DNA from: Gammaproteobacteria bacterium
Lineage (GTDB): Bacteria; Pseudomonadota; Gammaproteobacteria; Steroidobacterales; Steroidobacteraceae
Length of the DNA: 38,338 bases
Direction: 5' to 3'
Assembly (NCBI GenBank): GCA_025355645.1
Contig: JANXZG010000149.1
Location: 1-38,338 of the forward strand
Made by a program: the position numbers and the translations under genes. Under the pieces are notes generated by a model. It saw only the letters and a program-made list of their open reading frames with translations. It did not search any database and was not told the origin of the DNA. This document shows positions 26,186 through 34,307 of this stretch, one piece after another. The stretch's first letter is position 1. Every line of letters starts with the position of its first letter.

Positions 26186-27372
26186 ACGCAATTGAATTCC
26201 AGGACGTCGATATCCTGTTTGCGCGCCAAACGGGGCGCGAGGGCCGTGCGGCGATCCGCTCGGCGCTGGCGATGCTTGACGAAGGCGGCGCGCGCACCGA
26301 GATCTCGGAGAAATGCGGCGTCATTGTCGGGGTGTCCGGTGCATCGCTTAGTGTGGCGCAAGGAGAGATCTCGGTGCTGATGGGCCTGTCGGGTTCCGGG
26401 AAGTCGACCTTGATGCGTGCCGCCAATGGCCTGAACGCAGTGACCCGCGGACATGTACTCGTGAAGGATGCGACGGCGGCAATCGATGTCGCCACCTGCG
26501 ATCCTTTGCAGCTACGCCGACTGCGCCGTGAAAGAGTCGCGATGGTGTTCCAGCAATTTGCACTATTGCCCTGGCGTACGGTGCGCGACAACGTTGGCTT
26601 CGGCTTGGAGCTGCGCGGCGAGCCGCGCGAGCAGCTGATAAAAACAGTCGATGAGAAACTTGCGCTGGTTGGCCTCTCGCAGTGGGCCGACCGCTACGTG
26701 AGCGAGCTATCGGGTGGCATGCAGCAACGAGTGGGCCTCGCGCGCGCGTTTGCAACCGAGGCGGAGATCCTGCTGATGGACGAACCGTTTTCGGCGCTTG
26801 ATCCGCTGATCCGCTCCAAGTTGCAGGACGAGCTCCTCGAATTGCAGTCTCGCGTCAAGAAGACGATTTTGTTTGTGAGCCATGACATGGACGAGACGCT
26901 GCGCTTGGGCGACCACATCACGATCATGCAAAATGGGCGGATCGTGCAGACGGGCACTGCCGAGGACATCGTGCTGGCCCCTGCCGACGATTACGTAGCC
27001 GAGTTCGTGCGCCACATGAACCCGCTGAACGTACTGACCGGCGGCATGATCATGCGTCCACGCCTGCACATGGCCCAGGACGGCCCGGCGCTATGGCTGG
27101 ACGAGGCGCGGCGTTATCGGGTCGTGCTTGGCGAGGGCGACCGCCTTCTGGAACTCAGGGTCGATGGCGCGCTGAGCGCTACCGATCCGCCGCTCGCACT
27201 CGCGCCGGCGGACCTCTCGTTACAGGAAATCATCCACTTGCGTCAGGGCAGTGGCCATCCGGTCCTGCTGATCGAAGATGGACGCATGGTCGGGGTATGC
27301 GGGGAAATTGAGATCATCCGGGCCCTGGCGGGGGGCCACCAGCCCCCCGCCGCCAGCGGCGGTGCGAATTGA
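26182..27372 (+). CDS. choV: Choline/glycine betaine ABC transporter ATPase
   Basis: The 396-residue protein is an ABC ATPase of the quaternary-amine type. It has Walker A GLSGSGKST (about residues 68-76), a Q-loop in MVFQQFALLPWRTV, the signature LSGGMQQR, Walker B ILLMDEPFSALD and a switch histidine in FVSHDMDE. The long N-terminal lead before Walker A and the FALLPWRTV phrase are typical of ProV, OpuAA and ChoV. A C-terminal extension (about 300-390) resembles a single reduced CBS-like segment (HPVLLIEDGRMVGVCGE). It powers the fused binding-protein/permease encoded just upstream. The ATG at 26182 overlaps that gene's stop. The longer upstream reading of this frame is an artefact. The last codons contain a strong hairpin. 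Confidence 0.93.
   Translation: MNAIEFQDVDILFARQTGREGRAAIRSALAMLDEGGARTEISEKCGVIVGVSGASLSVAQGEISVLMGLSGSGKSTLMRAANGLNAVTRGHVLVKDATAAIDVATCDPLQLRRLRRERVAMVFQQFALLPWRTVRDNVGFGLELRGEPREQLIKTVDEKLALVGLSQWADRYVSELSGGMQQRVGLARAFATEAEILLMDEPFSALDPLIRSKLQDELLELQSRVKKTILFVSHDMDETLRLGDHITIMQNGRIVQTGTAEDIVLAPADDYVAEFVRHMNPLNVLTGGMIMRPRLHMAQDGPALWLDEARRYRVVLGEGDRLLELRVDGALSATDPPLALAPADLSLQEIIHLRQGSGHPVLLIEDGRMVGVCGEIEIIRALAGGHQPPAASGGAN
27327..27351 (+). terminator. Perfect GC-rich hairpin at the 3' end of choV
   Basis: GGCGGGGGGC (27327-27336), loop CACCA, GCCCCCCGCC (27342-27351) forms a perfect 10-bp stem inside the last codons of the ATPase gene. It could stop or slow RNA polymerase, or protect the 3' end of the transporter message, before the cdhC operon. 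No T run follows directly, so a Rho-independent terminator is not certain. Confidence 0.45.
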
Positions 27373-27389
27373 CGGGCGCAGGGCTGCAA

Positions 27390-27425
27390 TTGGCTTATTT
27401 ATTATACTCAAGATAATATAAGCAG
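27390..27425 (+). promoter_or_regulatory. AT-rich promoter region of the cdhC operon
   Basis: This is an abrupt AT-rich island in a GC-rich window. It contains TTGGCT (27390-27395), 18 bases, TAATAT (27414-27419) as a possible promoter. An imperfect weak dyad spans 27399-27421 (outer four base pairs intact). The cdhC ATG lies at 27460, preceded by an AGGGGAAG ribosome binding site. Regulation by the GbdR/CdhR-like or TetR protein is plausible but not shown. Confidence 0.45.
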
Positions 27426-27459
27426 CTGTTTCGAGTCGCATTTTCAGGGGAAGAGCCCG

Positions 27460-28359
27460 ATGAATCACGACGTCATCATTACCTGCGCCGTCACCGGCGA
27501 TGACACCAAGGTCACCAAGAGCCCGCACTGCGCGGTAACGCCCGAGCAGATTGCGGCAACCGCGATCGCGGCCGCAAAGGCCGGCGCGGCCGTGGTACAT
27601 ATCCACGTGCGCAATCCCGATACTGGCCAGTTCAGCATGGAAACGCGGCACTATCGCGAAGTCGTCAAGCTGATCCGTGAATCGGGCTCTGATGTGATCG
27701 TGAACCTGACCTGCGGCATGGGCGGATACATCGTCATTGGCAACGAAGGCCTGAAGGACACGCCGGCGCCCGGCAGCGATTTCGTGACGCAGGAGACGCG
27801 CATGCAGCACGTCATAGACCTGTGCCAGGAAGGTAAATATCGTCCCGACATCGCAACCCTCGATTGCGGCTCGCTGAACTTCGGCGAAGGCAATCGAGCG
27901 TATATCTCGACGCCGACATACCTTCGCACCGGCGCGGCCATCTGCCGCGATCTTGGCGTAATGCCGGAGCTTGAGATCTTCGATACCGGCAACCTATGGT
28001 TTGCGAAGCAGTTGATCAAGGAAGGTCTGGTCGAATCCCCTGCCCTGCTGCAGCTGTGCATGGGGATCCCCTACGGCACACCGGCTGATCCCGGGCACTT
28101 GCTGGCCATGGTCAACTCCCTGCCGGAGAAATGTAACTGGAGCTCGTTTGCGATCAGCCGCATGCAGATGCCCTGGGTCGCGCAGTCGATCCTGTTCGGC
28201 GGCAACGTGCGGGTTGGCCTCGAGGACAACCTGTACCTAAGCCGTGGCGTGTACGCGAGCAATGCCCAGCTGGTCGAGCGCGCCCGCACGATCATCGAGT
28301 CGATGGGGGCGCGGGTCCTTAGCAGTGCCGAGGCGCGCGAGCGTCTGCAGCTGCGATAA
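27460..28359 (+). CDS. cdhC: 3-dehydrocarnitine cleavage enzyme (BKACE/DUF849 family)
   Basis: The 299-residue protein is a beta-keto acid cleavage enzyme. Visible features are the N-terminal strand VIITCAVTGD, the zinc-binding pair in VVHIHVRNPDTG (H47 and H49) and the C-terminal VRVGLEDN with the third zinc ligand. The family joins acetyl-CoA to a beta-keto acid and releases acetoacetate plus a new CoA ester. In Pseudomonas CdhC the substrate is 3-dehydrocarnitine and the product betainyl-CoA. That role fits here because a betainyl-CoA thioesterase gene follows after 3 bases and a carnitine 3-dehydrogenase is encoded 8 kb away. It is the first gene of a four-gene plus-strand operon. The family is certain; the substrate is inferred from context. 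Confidence 0.9.
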   Translation: MNHDVIITCAVTGDDTKVTKSPHCAVTPEQIAATAIAAAKAGAAVVHIHVRNPDTGQFSMETRHYREVVKLIRESGSDVIVNLTCGMGGYIVIGNEGLKDTPAPGSDFVTQETRMQHVIDLCQEGKYRPDIATLDCGSLNFGEGNRAYISTPTYLRTGAAICRDLGVMPELEIFDTGNLWFAKQLIKEGLVESPALLQLCMGIPYGTPADPGHLLAMVNSLPEKCNWSSFAISRMQMPWVAQSILFGGNVRVGLEDNLYLSRGVYASNAQLVERARTIIESMGARVLSSAEARERLQLR

Positions 28360-28362
28360 ATC

Positions 28363-28836
28363 ATGCCCTTGACTGCCTACCGTGCGACGATCGATCCTGC
28401 CTGGATCGATTATAACGGTCATCTGCGCGATGCTTATTACGGTCTGATCTTCAGCTACGCGATCGACGACGTGATGGACCAGTTGGGCCTGGATGCGCCC
28501 TATCGGGACAGGACCTCATGTACGTTATACACGCTGGAGCTGCACCTGCATTTCCTGCATGAGGTCAAGGCAAGCGATGAGCTGACCGTACAATCCCTGA
28601 TCCTGGATGCCGATCACAAGCGCCTTCACGCCGGGTCTGAGTTTCGCTGCGGGCGCCTTGCGGAACCTGTGGCCATAGCCGAAGCCATGCTGCTGCACGT
28701 GCGCCAGGGCGCGATGCCGGCGACCGCCTCCTTCCCGAAGGACGTGGAGCTACGCCTGCAGCAGCTCAAGCTATCGCCTGATGCCATCGCTGCGTTCGGC
28801 CCGCAGTCCCGCAGGATCGAGATCCGGCGGCGCTGA
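28363..28836 (+). CDS. cdhB: Betainyl-CoA thioesterase-like 4HBT hotdog protein
   Basis: The 157-residue protein has the 4-hydroxybenzoyl-CoA thioesterase signature with its catalytic aspartate, DPAWIDYNGHLRDAYYG, followed by the central helix. It corresponds to CdhB of the Pseudomonas carnitine cluster, which hydrolyses betainyl-CoA to glycine betaine and CoA. The start lies 3 bases after cdhC and the stop 5 bases before the acyl-CoA synthetase gene. A related hotdog domain is fused to carnitine dehydrogenase at the right end of the window (shared phrases WIDYNGH and DDKRLH or DHKRLH), so the cluster carries two copies. One copy may instead release carnitine from carnitinyl-CoA. Confidence 0.85.
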   Translation: MPLTAYRATIDPAWIDYNGHLRDAYYGLIFSYAIDDVMDQLGLDAPYRDRTSCTLYTLELHLHFLHEVKASDELTVQSLILDADHKRLHAGSEFRCGRLAEPVAIAEAMLLHVRQGAMPATASFPKDVELRLQQLKLSPDAIAAFGPQSRRIEIRRR

Positions 28837-28841
28837 CGGAC

Positions 28842-30914
28842 ATGGCCGCCCCGGATATCAAGCGGCTGATTGCCCCGCGCAGCATTGCGTTGATCGGGGC
28901 CGGTGCGTGGACCGATGCGGTGGCGGCCGGCGGGACTGCCATTGGCTATCCGGGCACGGTGTGGCGAGTGCACCCGACGCGCAGGTCCACCCCCCAGACC
29001 ACGTATTACCGGTCCGTCGCCGAGTTGCCGGAGGCGCCCGATGCGGCGTTCCTCGCGGTGCCCAATCATGAGGCGCCGGCGGTTGCCGCTGAGCTGGCGC
29101 GCCGCGGCGCGGGCGGGTTCGTGGGATTCTGCGCGGGCTTTTCGGAGACTGGCACTGAGGAGGGCCTGCGCTTGACCCGTGAGCTGTGCGCGAGTGCCGG
29201 AGACCTGCCCTTCTTCGGTCCGAACTGCTATGGCTTCGTGAACTTCTTTGACCGGGTGGCCATGTTGCCGGACCAGGTCGTCGGCGCGCCCGTCACGCGC
29301 GGTGTCGCCGTGATCTGCCAGAGCGGGACGATCGCGCTCACGCTGATGTATAACGAACGCTCGGTGCCGATCGGCTACCTTCTCTCGGTTGGCAACCAGA
29401 CGCGCCTGGCGGTTGAGGACCTGATCGAAATCCTGTGCGACGATGAACGCGTGACGGCGTTTGGCCTGTACCTGGAAGGAATCCAGGACGCGCCGAAGTT
29501 TGCCTCAGCTGCAGCCAAGGCCCGCGCCGCTGGCAAGCCCATTGCGGTCGTCAAGGCGGGACGAACGCAGGCCGCCGTACGCACGGCGCAAAGCCACACA
29601 GGCGCCCTCACCGGTTCCGATGCGGTGTTCGATGCGTTCTGCCAGCAAGCCGGGATTGCTCGTTGCGACACCCTGAGCACACTCTGCGAAACCTTGAAAA
29701 TATTTCATGCCCGCGGACCTCTGGCCGGCGGTCGGATCCTGGTGATCGGCGCGTCGGGAGGGGATATGGCCATGACGGCGGATGTTGCGCGTGACCTGCC
29801 GCTGCAATTTCCGCCGCTGCCGGCCGCCTCCGCAGCGACGCTCGATACGCTGCTCGAGTCCAGGGTCACGATCGCAAACCCGTTCGATATGCACACCTAT
29901 CTCTGGTTCGATCCGCCGGCTATGCGGAAGGTATTCGCGGCGGTGCTGAACTCAGGCTACGACGCGGTCGGATTTATGCTCGACTGCCCGCCTGAGCGAA
30001 AGGCCGACACTGCAGCATTTGACGCCGCGATCAATGAATTCATCGACGCATCGATCGGCACGCCGACTGCTGCGGCGTTGATTACCTCATTGCCCGAGAC
30101 CATTGGGGAGCGGATGCGTGGCACCCTGCTTACACATCGGGTCATTCCCCTGCAGGGCCAGCGCGAGGCACTCGAAGCCCTGGCCCTCGCGGGCGGCGTA
30201 GGCAGGCTCTGGGGCCGGGGCACGGCCCCGCGCTTGAACCTGGCGCGCGCCACGCGTACCCAGGATCCCAAGCGCATACACACGCTGACCGAAGCCGAAG
30301 GAAAGGCAGCGCTTGCAAGGCATGGCGTGTGCATCCCACGATCCCATGTCGGGGCAAAGGACCTGGCCGTAGGATTTGCCGAGCAGATCGGATTTCCCGT
30401 GGTGATCAAGGCGGTGGGTGCACAGCTGATGCATAAGACCGAAGTCGGCGGCGTCGCGCTGAATATCCGCAACAAGGAGGAGGCCCGCGTCGCGGTGGCG
30501 CGCCTGGCCGGCCTTTCCGATATCCTGCTGGTCGAGGAGATGCTTGCCGACGGTATCGTCGAGGTGCTCGCCGGGGTCATTGTAGATCCACAGTTCGGCC
30601 AGGTGCTGGTCGTGGGCGCCGGGGGTGTGCTGACTGAATTACTGGCAGACACGGCGACCCTGCTGCCACCCTGGACGCCGGCAGCGCTCGAGGCGACGCT
30701 GCGGCAATTGGCCATTGCTAAGCTGATGGACGGCTACCGTGGCAAACCGGCCGGTGACTGGAGCGCACTGGTTGGCGCGGTGCTCGGCATCGCGCGCTTC
30801 GCGGAGGCGCACCTCGAGGAATTGATTGAGATCGACGTGAACCCCATCATCGTGCGTCCGCAGGGCCGCGGCGCGGTGGCGGTCGATGCGCTGATTCGCT
30901 TGCAACAGGAGTAG
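28842..30914 (+). CDS. ADP-forming (NDP-forming) acyl-CoA synthetase, fused alpha and beta domains
   Basis: The 690-residue protein has a CoA-binding Rossmann domain (RSIALIGAGAW), succinyl-CoA ligase-like domains with the phosphohistidine loop TAQSHTGALTGSD (H252), and a C-terminal ATP-grasp domain (from about residue 480: IGFPVVIKAVGAQLMHKTEV, then EIDVNPIIVR). The family interconverts an acid, CoA and ATP with the acyl-CoA, ADP and phosphate, and the reaction is reversible. Placed between a betainyl-CoA thioesterase and a CaiD-like hydratase, it may activate gamma-butyrobetaine, crotonobetaine or carnitine. It could also run backwards on betainyl-CoA to make ATP. Known carnitine systems use the AMP-forming CaiC or the CoA-transferase CaiB instead. 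The substrate is not shown by the sequence. Confidence 0.9.
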   Translation: MAAPDIKRLIAPRSIALIGAGAWTDAVAAGGTAIGYPGTVWRVHPTRRSTPQTTYYRSVAELPEAPDAAFLAVPNHEAPAVAAELARRGAGGFVGFCAGFSETGTEEGLRLTRELCASAGDLPFFGPNCYGFVNFFDRVAMLPDQVVGAPVTRGVAVICQSGTIALTLMYNERSVPIGYLLSVGNQTRLAVEDLIEILCDDERVTAFGLYLEGIQDAPKFASAAAKARAAGKPIAVVKAGRTQAAVRTAQSHTGALTGSDAVFDAFCQQAGIARCDTLSTLCETLKIFHARGPLAGGRILVIGASGGDMAMTADVARDLPLQFPPLPAASAATLDTLLESRVTIANPFDMHTYLWFDPPAMRKVFAAVLNSGYDAVGFMLDCPPERKADTAAFDAAINEFIDASIGTPTAAALITSLPETIGERMRGTLLTHRVIPLQGQREALEALALAGGVGRLWGRGTAPRLNLARATRTQDPKRIHTLTEAEGKAALARHGVCIPRSHVGAKDLAVGFAEQIGFPVVIKAVGAQLMHKTEVGGVALNIRNKEEARVAVARLAGLSDILLVEEMLADGIVEVLAGVIVDPQFGQVLVVGAGGVLTELLADTATLLPPWTPAALEATLRQLAIAKLMDGYRGKPAGDWSALVGAVLGIARFAEAHLEELIEIDVNPIIVRPQGRGAVAVDALIRLQQE

Positions 30915-30918
30915 ACCC

Positions 30919-31695
30919 ATGTCGGACGGCATTTATACCCACAAAGATGGCGCCATTCTCGAGATCACGATCAATCGGCCCAAGGCGAATGCGATTGACT
31001 TGCGCGCAAGCCGCCGGCTCAACGATGTGGTCAGTGAGTTTCGCGACGATCCGCAACTGCGGATTGCGATCATTACAGGCGCCGGTGAGAAATTCTTCTC
31101 GCCCGGCTGGGACCTGAAGGCTGCTGCCGGAGGAGAGAAGACCGACGAGGATTGGGGCTCAGGCGGCTTTGCGGGGTTCAACTATCCTCGCAACCTGAAC
31201 AAGCCGGTCATTGCGGCCGTCAACGGTATCGCCTGCGGGGGCGGATTTGAGATTGTCCTGGGGACCGATATTATCGTGATGGAAGAGCAGGCGCGCTTCG
31301 CGCTGCCGGAAATCAATGTGGGTGTATTGCCGGACGCCGGCACGATCAAACTGCCGCGGCGCATTCCGTATCACGTGGCGGTCGAATTCCTGATGACCGG
31401 TCGCTGGATGGACGCCGCCGAGTCGAAGCACTGGGGCCTTGCCAATCATGTGGTGCCGAAAGGCCAGAGCATGCACAAAGCGCGCGAAATCGCCCGCCAG
31501 CTTGCCGCCGGGCCGCCGCTGCTCTTTCCAGCGATCAAGCAGCTGATCCGTCATTCCGAGATGGTGCCGGAAGCGCAGGCATTCCTGCTGCATGACTCAC
31601 TCGATGCCGTGCAGCGCGTTAACCGTTCCGAAGACCTGAAGGAAGGAACCTTGGCGTTCACGGAGAAACGCGCGCCAAACTGGACCGGGCGGTAA
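30919..31695 (+). CDS. caiD: Carnitinyl-CoA dehydratase / crotonobetainyl-CoA hydratase
   Basis: The 258-residue crotonase-fold protein is nearly collinear with E. coli CaiD as I recall it. ILEITINRPKANAID, FRDDPQLRIAIITGAGEKFF, GWDLKAAA and the C-terminal AFTEKRAPNWTGR all match. The two catalytic glutamates fall at the same numbers, E111 (ACGGGFEIVL) and E131 (FALPEINVG). It adds water to crotonobetainyl-CoA to give L-carnitinyl-CoA, or the reverse. It is the last gene of the cdhC operon, 4 bases after the synthetase. In E. coli this enzyme serves anaerobic carnitine reduction; here the neighbours point to aerobic conversion towards carnitine and betaine. Confidence 0.9.
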   Translation: MSDGIYTHKDGAILEITINRPKANAIDLRASRRLNDVVSEFRDDPQLRIAIITGAGEKFFSPGWDLKAAAGGEKTDEDWGSGGFAGFNYPRNLNKPVIAAVNGIACGGGFEIVLGTDIIVMEEQARFALPEINVGVLPDAGTIKLPRRIPYHVAVEFLMTGRWMDAAESKHWGLANHVVPKGQSMHKAREIARQLAAGPPLLFPAIKQLIRHSEMVPEAQAFLLHDSLDAVQRVNRSEDLKEGTLAFTEKRAPNWTGR

Positions 31696-31954
31696 CGCGG
31701 GCACCGGCGGGCATGCCGTCTCGTCGGGGGTTATTAGCTCAGACTCGACCGGACATGCTATGTCTAGGTTGGCGAGCGGTCCGATACTACCGGCGCTTCT
31801 AAGCAAGGAATAATGCGAGCCTTCCCATTAATGGGCATTTGCACCGGCGCGCCATAATAAATTCGATTCCTTGCGAAACACAGGTGCGAGTCGCGCTTAC
31901 TGCGCATGAACGGCATTTTGTCGTCTAAGTCCTCTAGCACCCGAGCGAACAGCC
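31696..31954. other. Intergenic stretch with palindromes after caiD
   Basis: No gene is supported in these 259 bases. They contain a perfect 12-bp palindrome CCCATTAATGGG (31824-31835) and a small dyad GACAT-GCT-ATGTC (31752-31764). Both could be operator-like, but neither is assigned. There is no clear terminator for the caiD operon and no convincing promoter. The base composition is less GC-rich than the flanking operon. Confidence 0.4.
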
Positions 31955-32372
31955 ATGAGCACCATATTTTTGCTGATGCTTTCGAATGTCTTCATGACTT
32001 TCGCGTTTTACGGACATCTGAAATATGGCCACGATTGGCCGCTATGGCAGGCAATCCTGGTCTCCTGGGCCATTGCATTAATCGAGTATTGTCTTGCCGT
32101 GCCAGCCAATCGCCTCGGCTACCAGGTGATCTTCAGGATTCCAGCTCAAGATCCTCCAGGAGGTGATTGCGATCCTCGTTTTCATCGTGTTCGGAATGTT
32201 CTTCCTGAAGGGAAAACTTGCCTGGAATTATGTTGTGGCGTTTGCTTTCCTGGGTGACGCGGCTTTCTTCGCGTTTGCGTTCAAATCGCCCGTGCCTGTG
32301 ATGAGAAAGTTCAGTGGGCCTCGCGGTTGCTTGCAGCTCGGGCTGCTGAAGTTCGTCGCTGTTAATTGCTGA
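31955..32372 (+). pseudogene. Frameshifted DMT-superfamily small membrane protein (DUF486)
   Basis: The first half (MSTIFLLMLSNVFMTFAFYG, then WPLWQAILVSWAIALIEY and AVPANRLGYQV) is a clear DUF486 protein, normally about 115 residues with four membrane segments. Just after RLGYQV, near 32128-32131, the family sequence continues in the next frame (SSGFQLKILQEVIAILVFIV, then FLKGKLAWNYVVAFAF and FFAFAF). One extra base or two missing bases explain this. The first frame ends at 32257 with an unrelated tail. The second runs to 32372 with an unusual C-terminal extension that overlaps the convergent lactonase-like gene by 11 bp. It is either a genuine pseudogene or a sequencing error. Function of the intact family is unknown; transport is presumed. 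Confidence 0.75.
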
Positions 32373-33756
32373 CGGCAATGGCCGACGGTGCGGTGCCTGC
32401 AGTGAATGGCGAGCCAGTGATCGGCGACAGCGCGCCAGTTCCCGATGTAATGGAAAAGACCGACACAGTGCCCGCCGTGTTATTGATCACGTAGACGAAC
32501 TGGTCTGTCGGGTCGATGGCCAGGGACGCGGGCGAGCCCTGGGCGGGAAAAGGTGACCCCGTGAGCGGGCTCAACAACCCGCCGGTGCCAAGCGAAAATC
32601 CCGAGATACTGTTTGACCCCAGGTTGGCGACATAGACGTAGGTATCGAGCGGATCAACCGCGACCGACATCGGCGTGCTACCGCCGATTGTGATGGGCGA
32701 GTCGGCCAAGGCGCTGAGCGTCCCATCTACGGCGCTATATCCGGAAAGCGTATTGGAGAGGGAATTTGCCACGTACACATATTGACCGGAAGTATCAATG
32801 CCTACCGAGCTTGGATTCGAACCCGCCAGGATTGACGACCCGGTGCTGGGGGTATTCAGCGAGCCATCGGTATTGATGGCGAATGACGAGACCGTGCCAT
32901 CCGCCTGGTTCGCCACATACAGGAACCCGCCGTTGGGGGCTAGTGCCAAGGAAACCGGTAGGTTGCCCGTTGTTGTTGGGGATGCTGCCAGTGCGGTCAG
33001 TGCTCCGCCAGACGCAATCGAATAGACGCTGACGACGTTCGCGGTGCCGTTAGCCACATAGAGAAAGCGGCTCGACGCGTCAATGGCCAAGGCGGTCGGC
33101 CCGGCCGCCGTTGAAAAAGGCGAGCCGGTTACGGGGTTAAGTGCACCGCTGGTGCTATCGATCGTGAATGCGGAAATTGCCCCATCCGCATGATTTGCTA
33201 CATAGGCATACGCGCCCGTGGGATCCACGGCGATTGCCTGTGGAGAACCGCCGACTGCAAAAGGCGATGCCATCGCCGTCAACGCGCCGCTGGTTGCATC
33301 CACGCTGAAACCCGTCACATTGTTCGAGCCCGCGTTCGTCACGTAAACGAAGCGCGTGGCATTGGTTGTGCAGGTCACCGTGATATTCGTGACGTTGGCA
33401 TCGCCGTTCGTGGTGCCCGTGCCATTCGCAACGGTGCAGGTCTGCGACGGAGCAGTCGGCTGCGTCGCAACGGTCAAGTCATAGCTTGCACTGGTATTCG
33501 CCAGCGCGAATACGACATTGCTGCCATTGGCGGTAGTCCCACTGAATGAATTGCCGACGGCGCTATTATTTTGAAGTACCAGCCCGGAGCCCACGAGACC
33601 GCTCAGCGTGCCCCCCAGCCTGTCGACCGATGGACCGCACAACAGGAAGCAATTGAGCTTGAAGTTGCTACCGCTACACCCTGTCAGCAGGGCAAGTGAA
33701 AGTCCCAGGATCGCCAATCGAACAGGCAAATTGCGCATATGCGCAATCAGACCCAT
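32362..33756 (-). CDS. Beta-propeller lipoprotein, lactonase/YncE-like
   Basis: The 464-residue protein starts with a lipoprotein signal peptide ending in the lipobox LALLTGC, so it is probably anchored to a membrane by its lipid. A threonine- and asparagine-rich domain (about 45-135) comes first. Seven repeats of the pattern YVAN-x-x-x(N/D)-x-(I/V)-x-x-(F/Y) with SGAL and SPF elements follow, giving a seven-bladed beta-propeller like the 6-phosphogluconolactonase and YncE families. Such proteins usually bind rather than catalyse; the ligand is unknown. The ATG at 33756 gives the longest form, but 33738 makes a more ordinary signal peptide and lies in an 18-bp palindrome. It follows the cupin gene by 15 bases and may be cotranscribed with it. 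Confidence 0.85.
   Translation of the reverse strand: MGLIAHMRNLPVRLAILGLSLALLTGCSGSNFKLNCFLLCGPSVDRLGGTLSGLVGSGLVLQNNSAVGNSFSGTTANGSNVVFALANTSASYDLTVATQPTAPSQTCTVANGTGTTNGDANVTNITVTCTTNATRFVYVTNAGSNNVTGFSVDATSGALTAMASPFAVGGSPQAIAVDPTGAYAYVANHADGAISAFTIDSTSGALNPVTGSPFSTAAGPTALAIDASSRFLYVANGTANVVSVYSIASGGALTALAASPTTTGNLPVSLALAPNGGFLYVANQADGTVSSFAINTDGSLNTPSTGSSILAGSNPSSVGIDTSGQYVYVANSLSNTLSGYSAVDGTLSALADSPITIGGSTPMSVAVDPLDTYVYVANLGSNSISGFSLGTGGLLSPLTGSPFPAQGSPASLAIDPTDQFVYVINNTAGTVSVFSITSGTGALSPITGSPFTAGTAPSAIAVSN
33730..33747. repeat. Perfect 18-bp palindrome over the lipoprotein start codon
   Basis: ATTGCGCATATGCGCAAT reads the same on both strands and encloses the ATG at 33738. It could be a protein binding site, a small RNA hairpin hiding the start, or a coincidence helped by the coding sequence. 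Confidence 0.6.
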
Positions 33757-33771
33757 AGGCGCACCGGGAGT

Positions 33772-34248
33772 TCAGGGACTCTTCTTGCTGGGATCATCGG
33801 CAGGGCTGACGTAGGTAATGGCAAAAGGACCCTGCATGTGGACCTGGATTGTCGCGCCCGTCGTGGTAAATGCGTAGTGATGCATGTTGGCCATCGCTAC
33901 TGCGTAGCCGCCAGGGGTCAGGGTCATCGCTTTCGATTTATCAACGACATCACCCATCCCGATCGAGAAGCTGCCCTTCAGGACAGTCACGTGCTCATCG
34001 GTCGGGTGAAAATGCGGGGCAATTGCATAGCCCGCGGGCATTTCAAGCCGAACAGTAACGAGTCCCTTCGCCGCCGGATCGCCCGCCATCACGGCAAATT
34101 TTGCGCCGGGCGAGAAGACCGGCGGCGCTGCGCCCCACTTGACCGCCTTTGCGGATAGCACGGGTGGCGCATCCGCCGCGAGCGAAATTGTCTGCGCCAG
34201 CAAGCTAGCCGCAACGACGATAAGTGCTTTATTATTTGAAAAGTGCAT
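33772..34248 (-). CDS. Small exported cupin protein
   Basis: From the ATG at 34248 the protein has 158 residues with a signal peptide (MHFSNNKALIVVAASLLAQT, then a cut near SLAADA). A single cupin barrel follows, with the metal motif APHFHPTDEHVTVLKG (two histidines and a glutamate) and the second-motif histidines in MANMHHYAF. Secreted one-domain cupins of this kind are common and mostly unassigned; binding of a metal and a small molecule is likely. A longer form from TTG at 34266 is rejected because GGGGA stands the right distance before 34248 and the promoter upstream leaves little room. The beta-propeller lipoprotein gene follows directly. Confidence 0.82.
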   Translation of the reverse strand: MHFSNNKALIVVAASLLAQTISLAADAPPVLSAKAVKWGAAPPVFSPGAKFAVMAGDPAAKGLVTVRLEMPAGYAIAPHFHPTDEHVTVLKGSFSIGMGDVVDKSKAMTLTPGGYAVAMANMHHYAFTTTGATIQVHMQGPFAITYVSPADDPSKKSP

Positions 34249-34277
34249 GGCGCATCCCCATTTCAATTTGTGCAGCG

Positions 34278-34307
34278 GTTATACGCCCACCGTATTGCGA
34301 GAGTCAA
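34278..34307 (-). promoter_or_regulatory. Near-consensus sigma-70 promoter of the cupin gene
   Basis: On the minus strand TTGACT (34302-34307, five of six bases) and TATAAC (34278-34283, five of six) are separated by 18 bases. The predicted transcription start is near 34270, about 20 bases before the ATG at 34248. This is the best promoter in the window and suggests constitutive expression. A small dyad GACCT-GT-AGGTC lies just upstream (34319-34330) and could be an operator. Confidence 0.7.
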
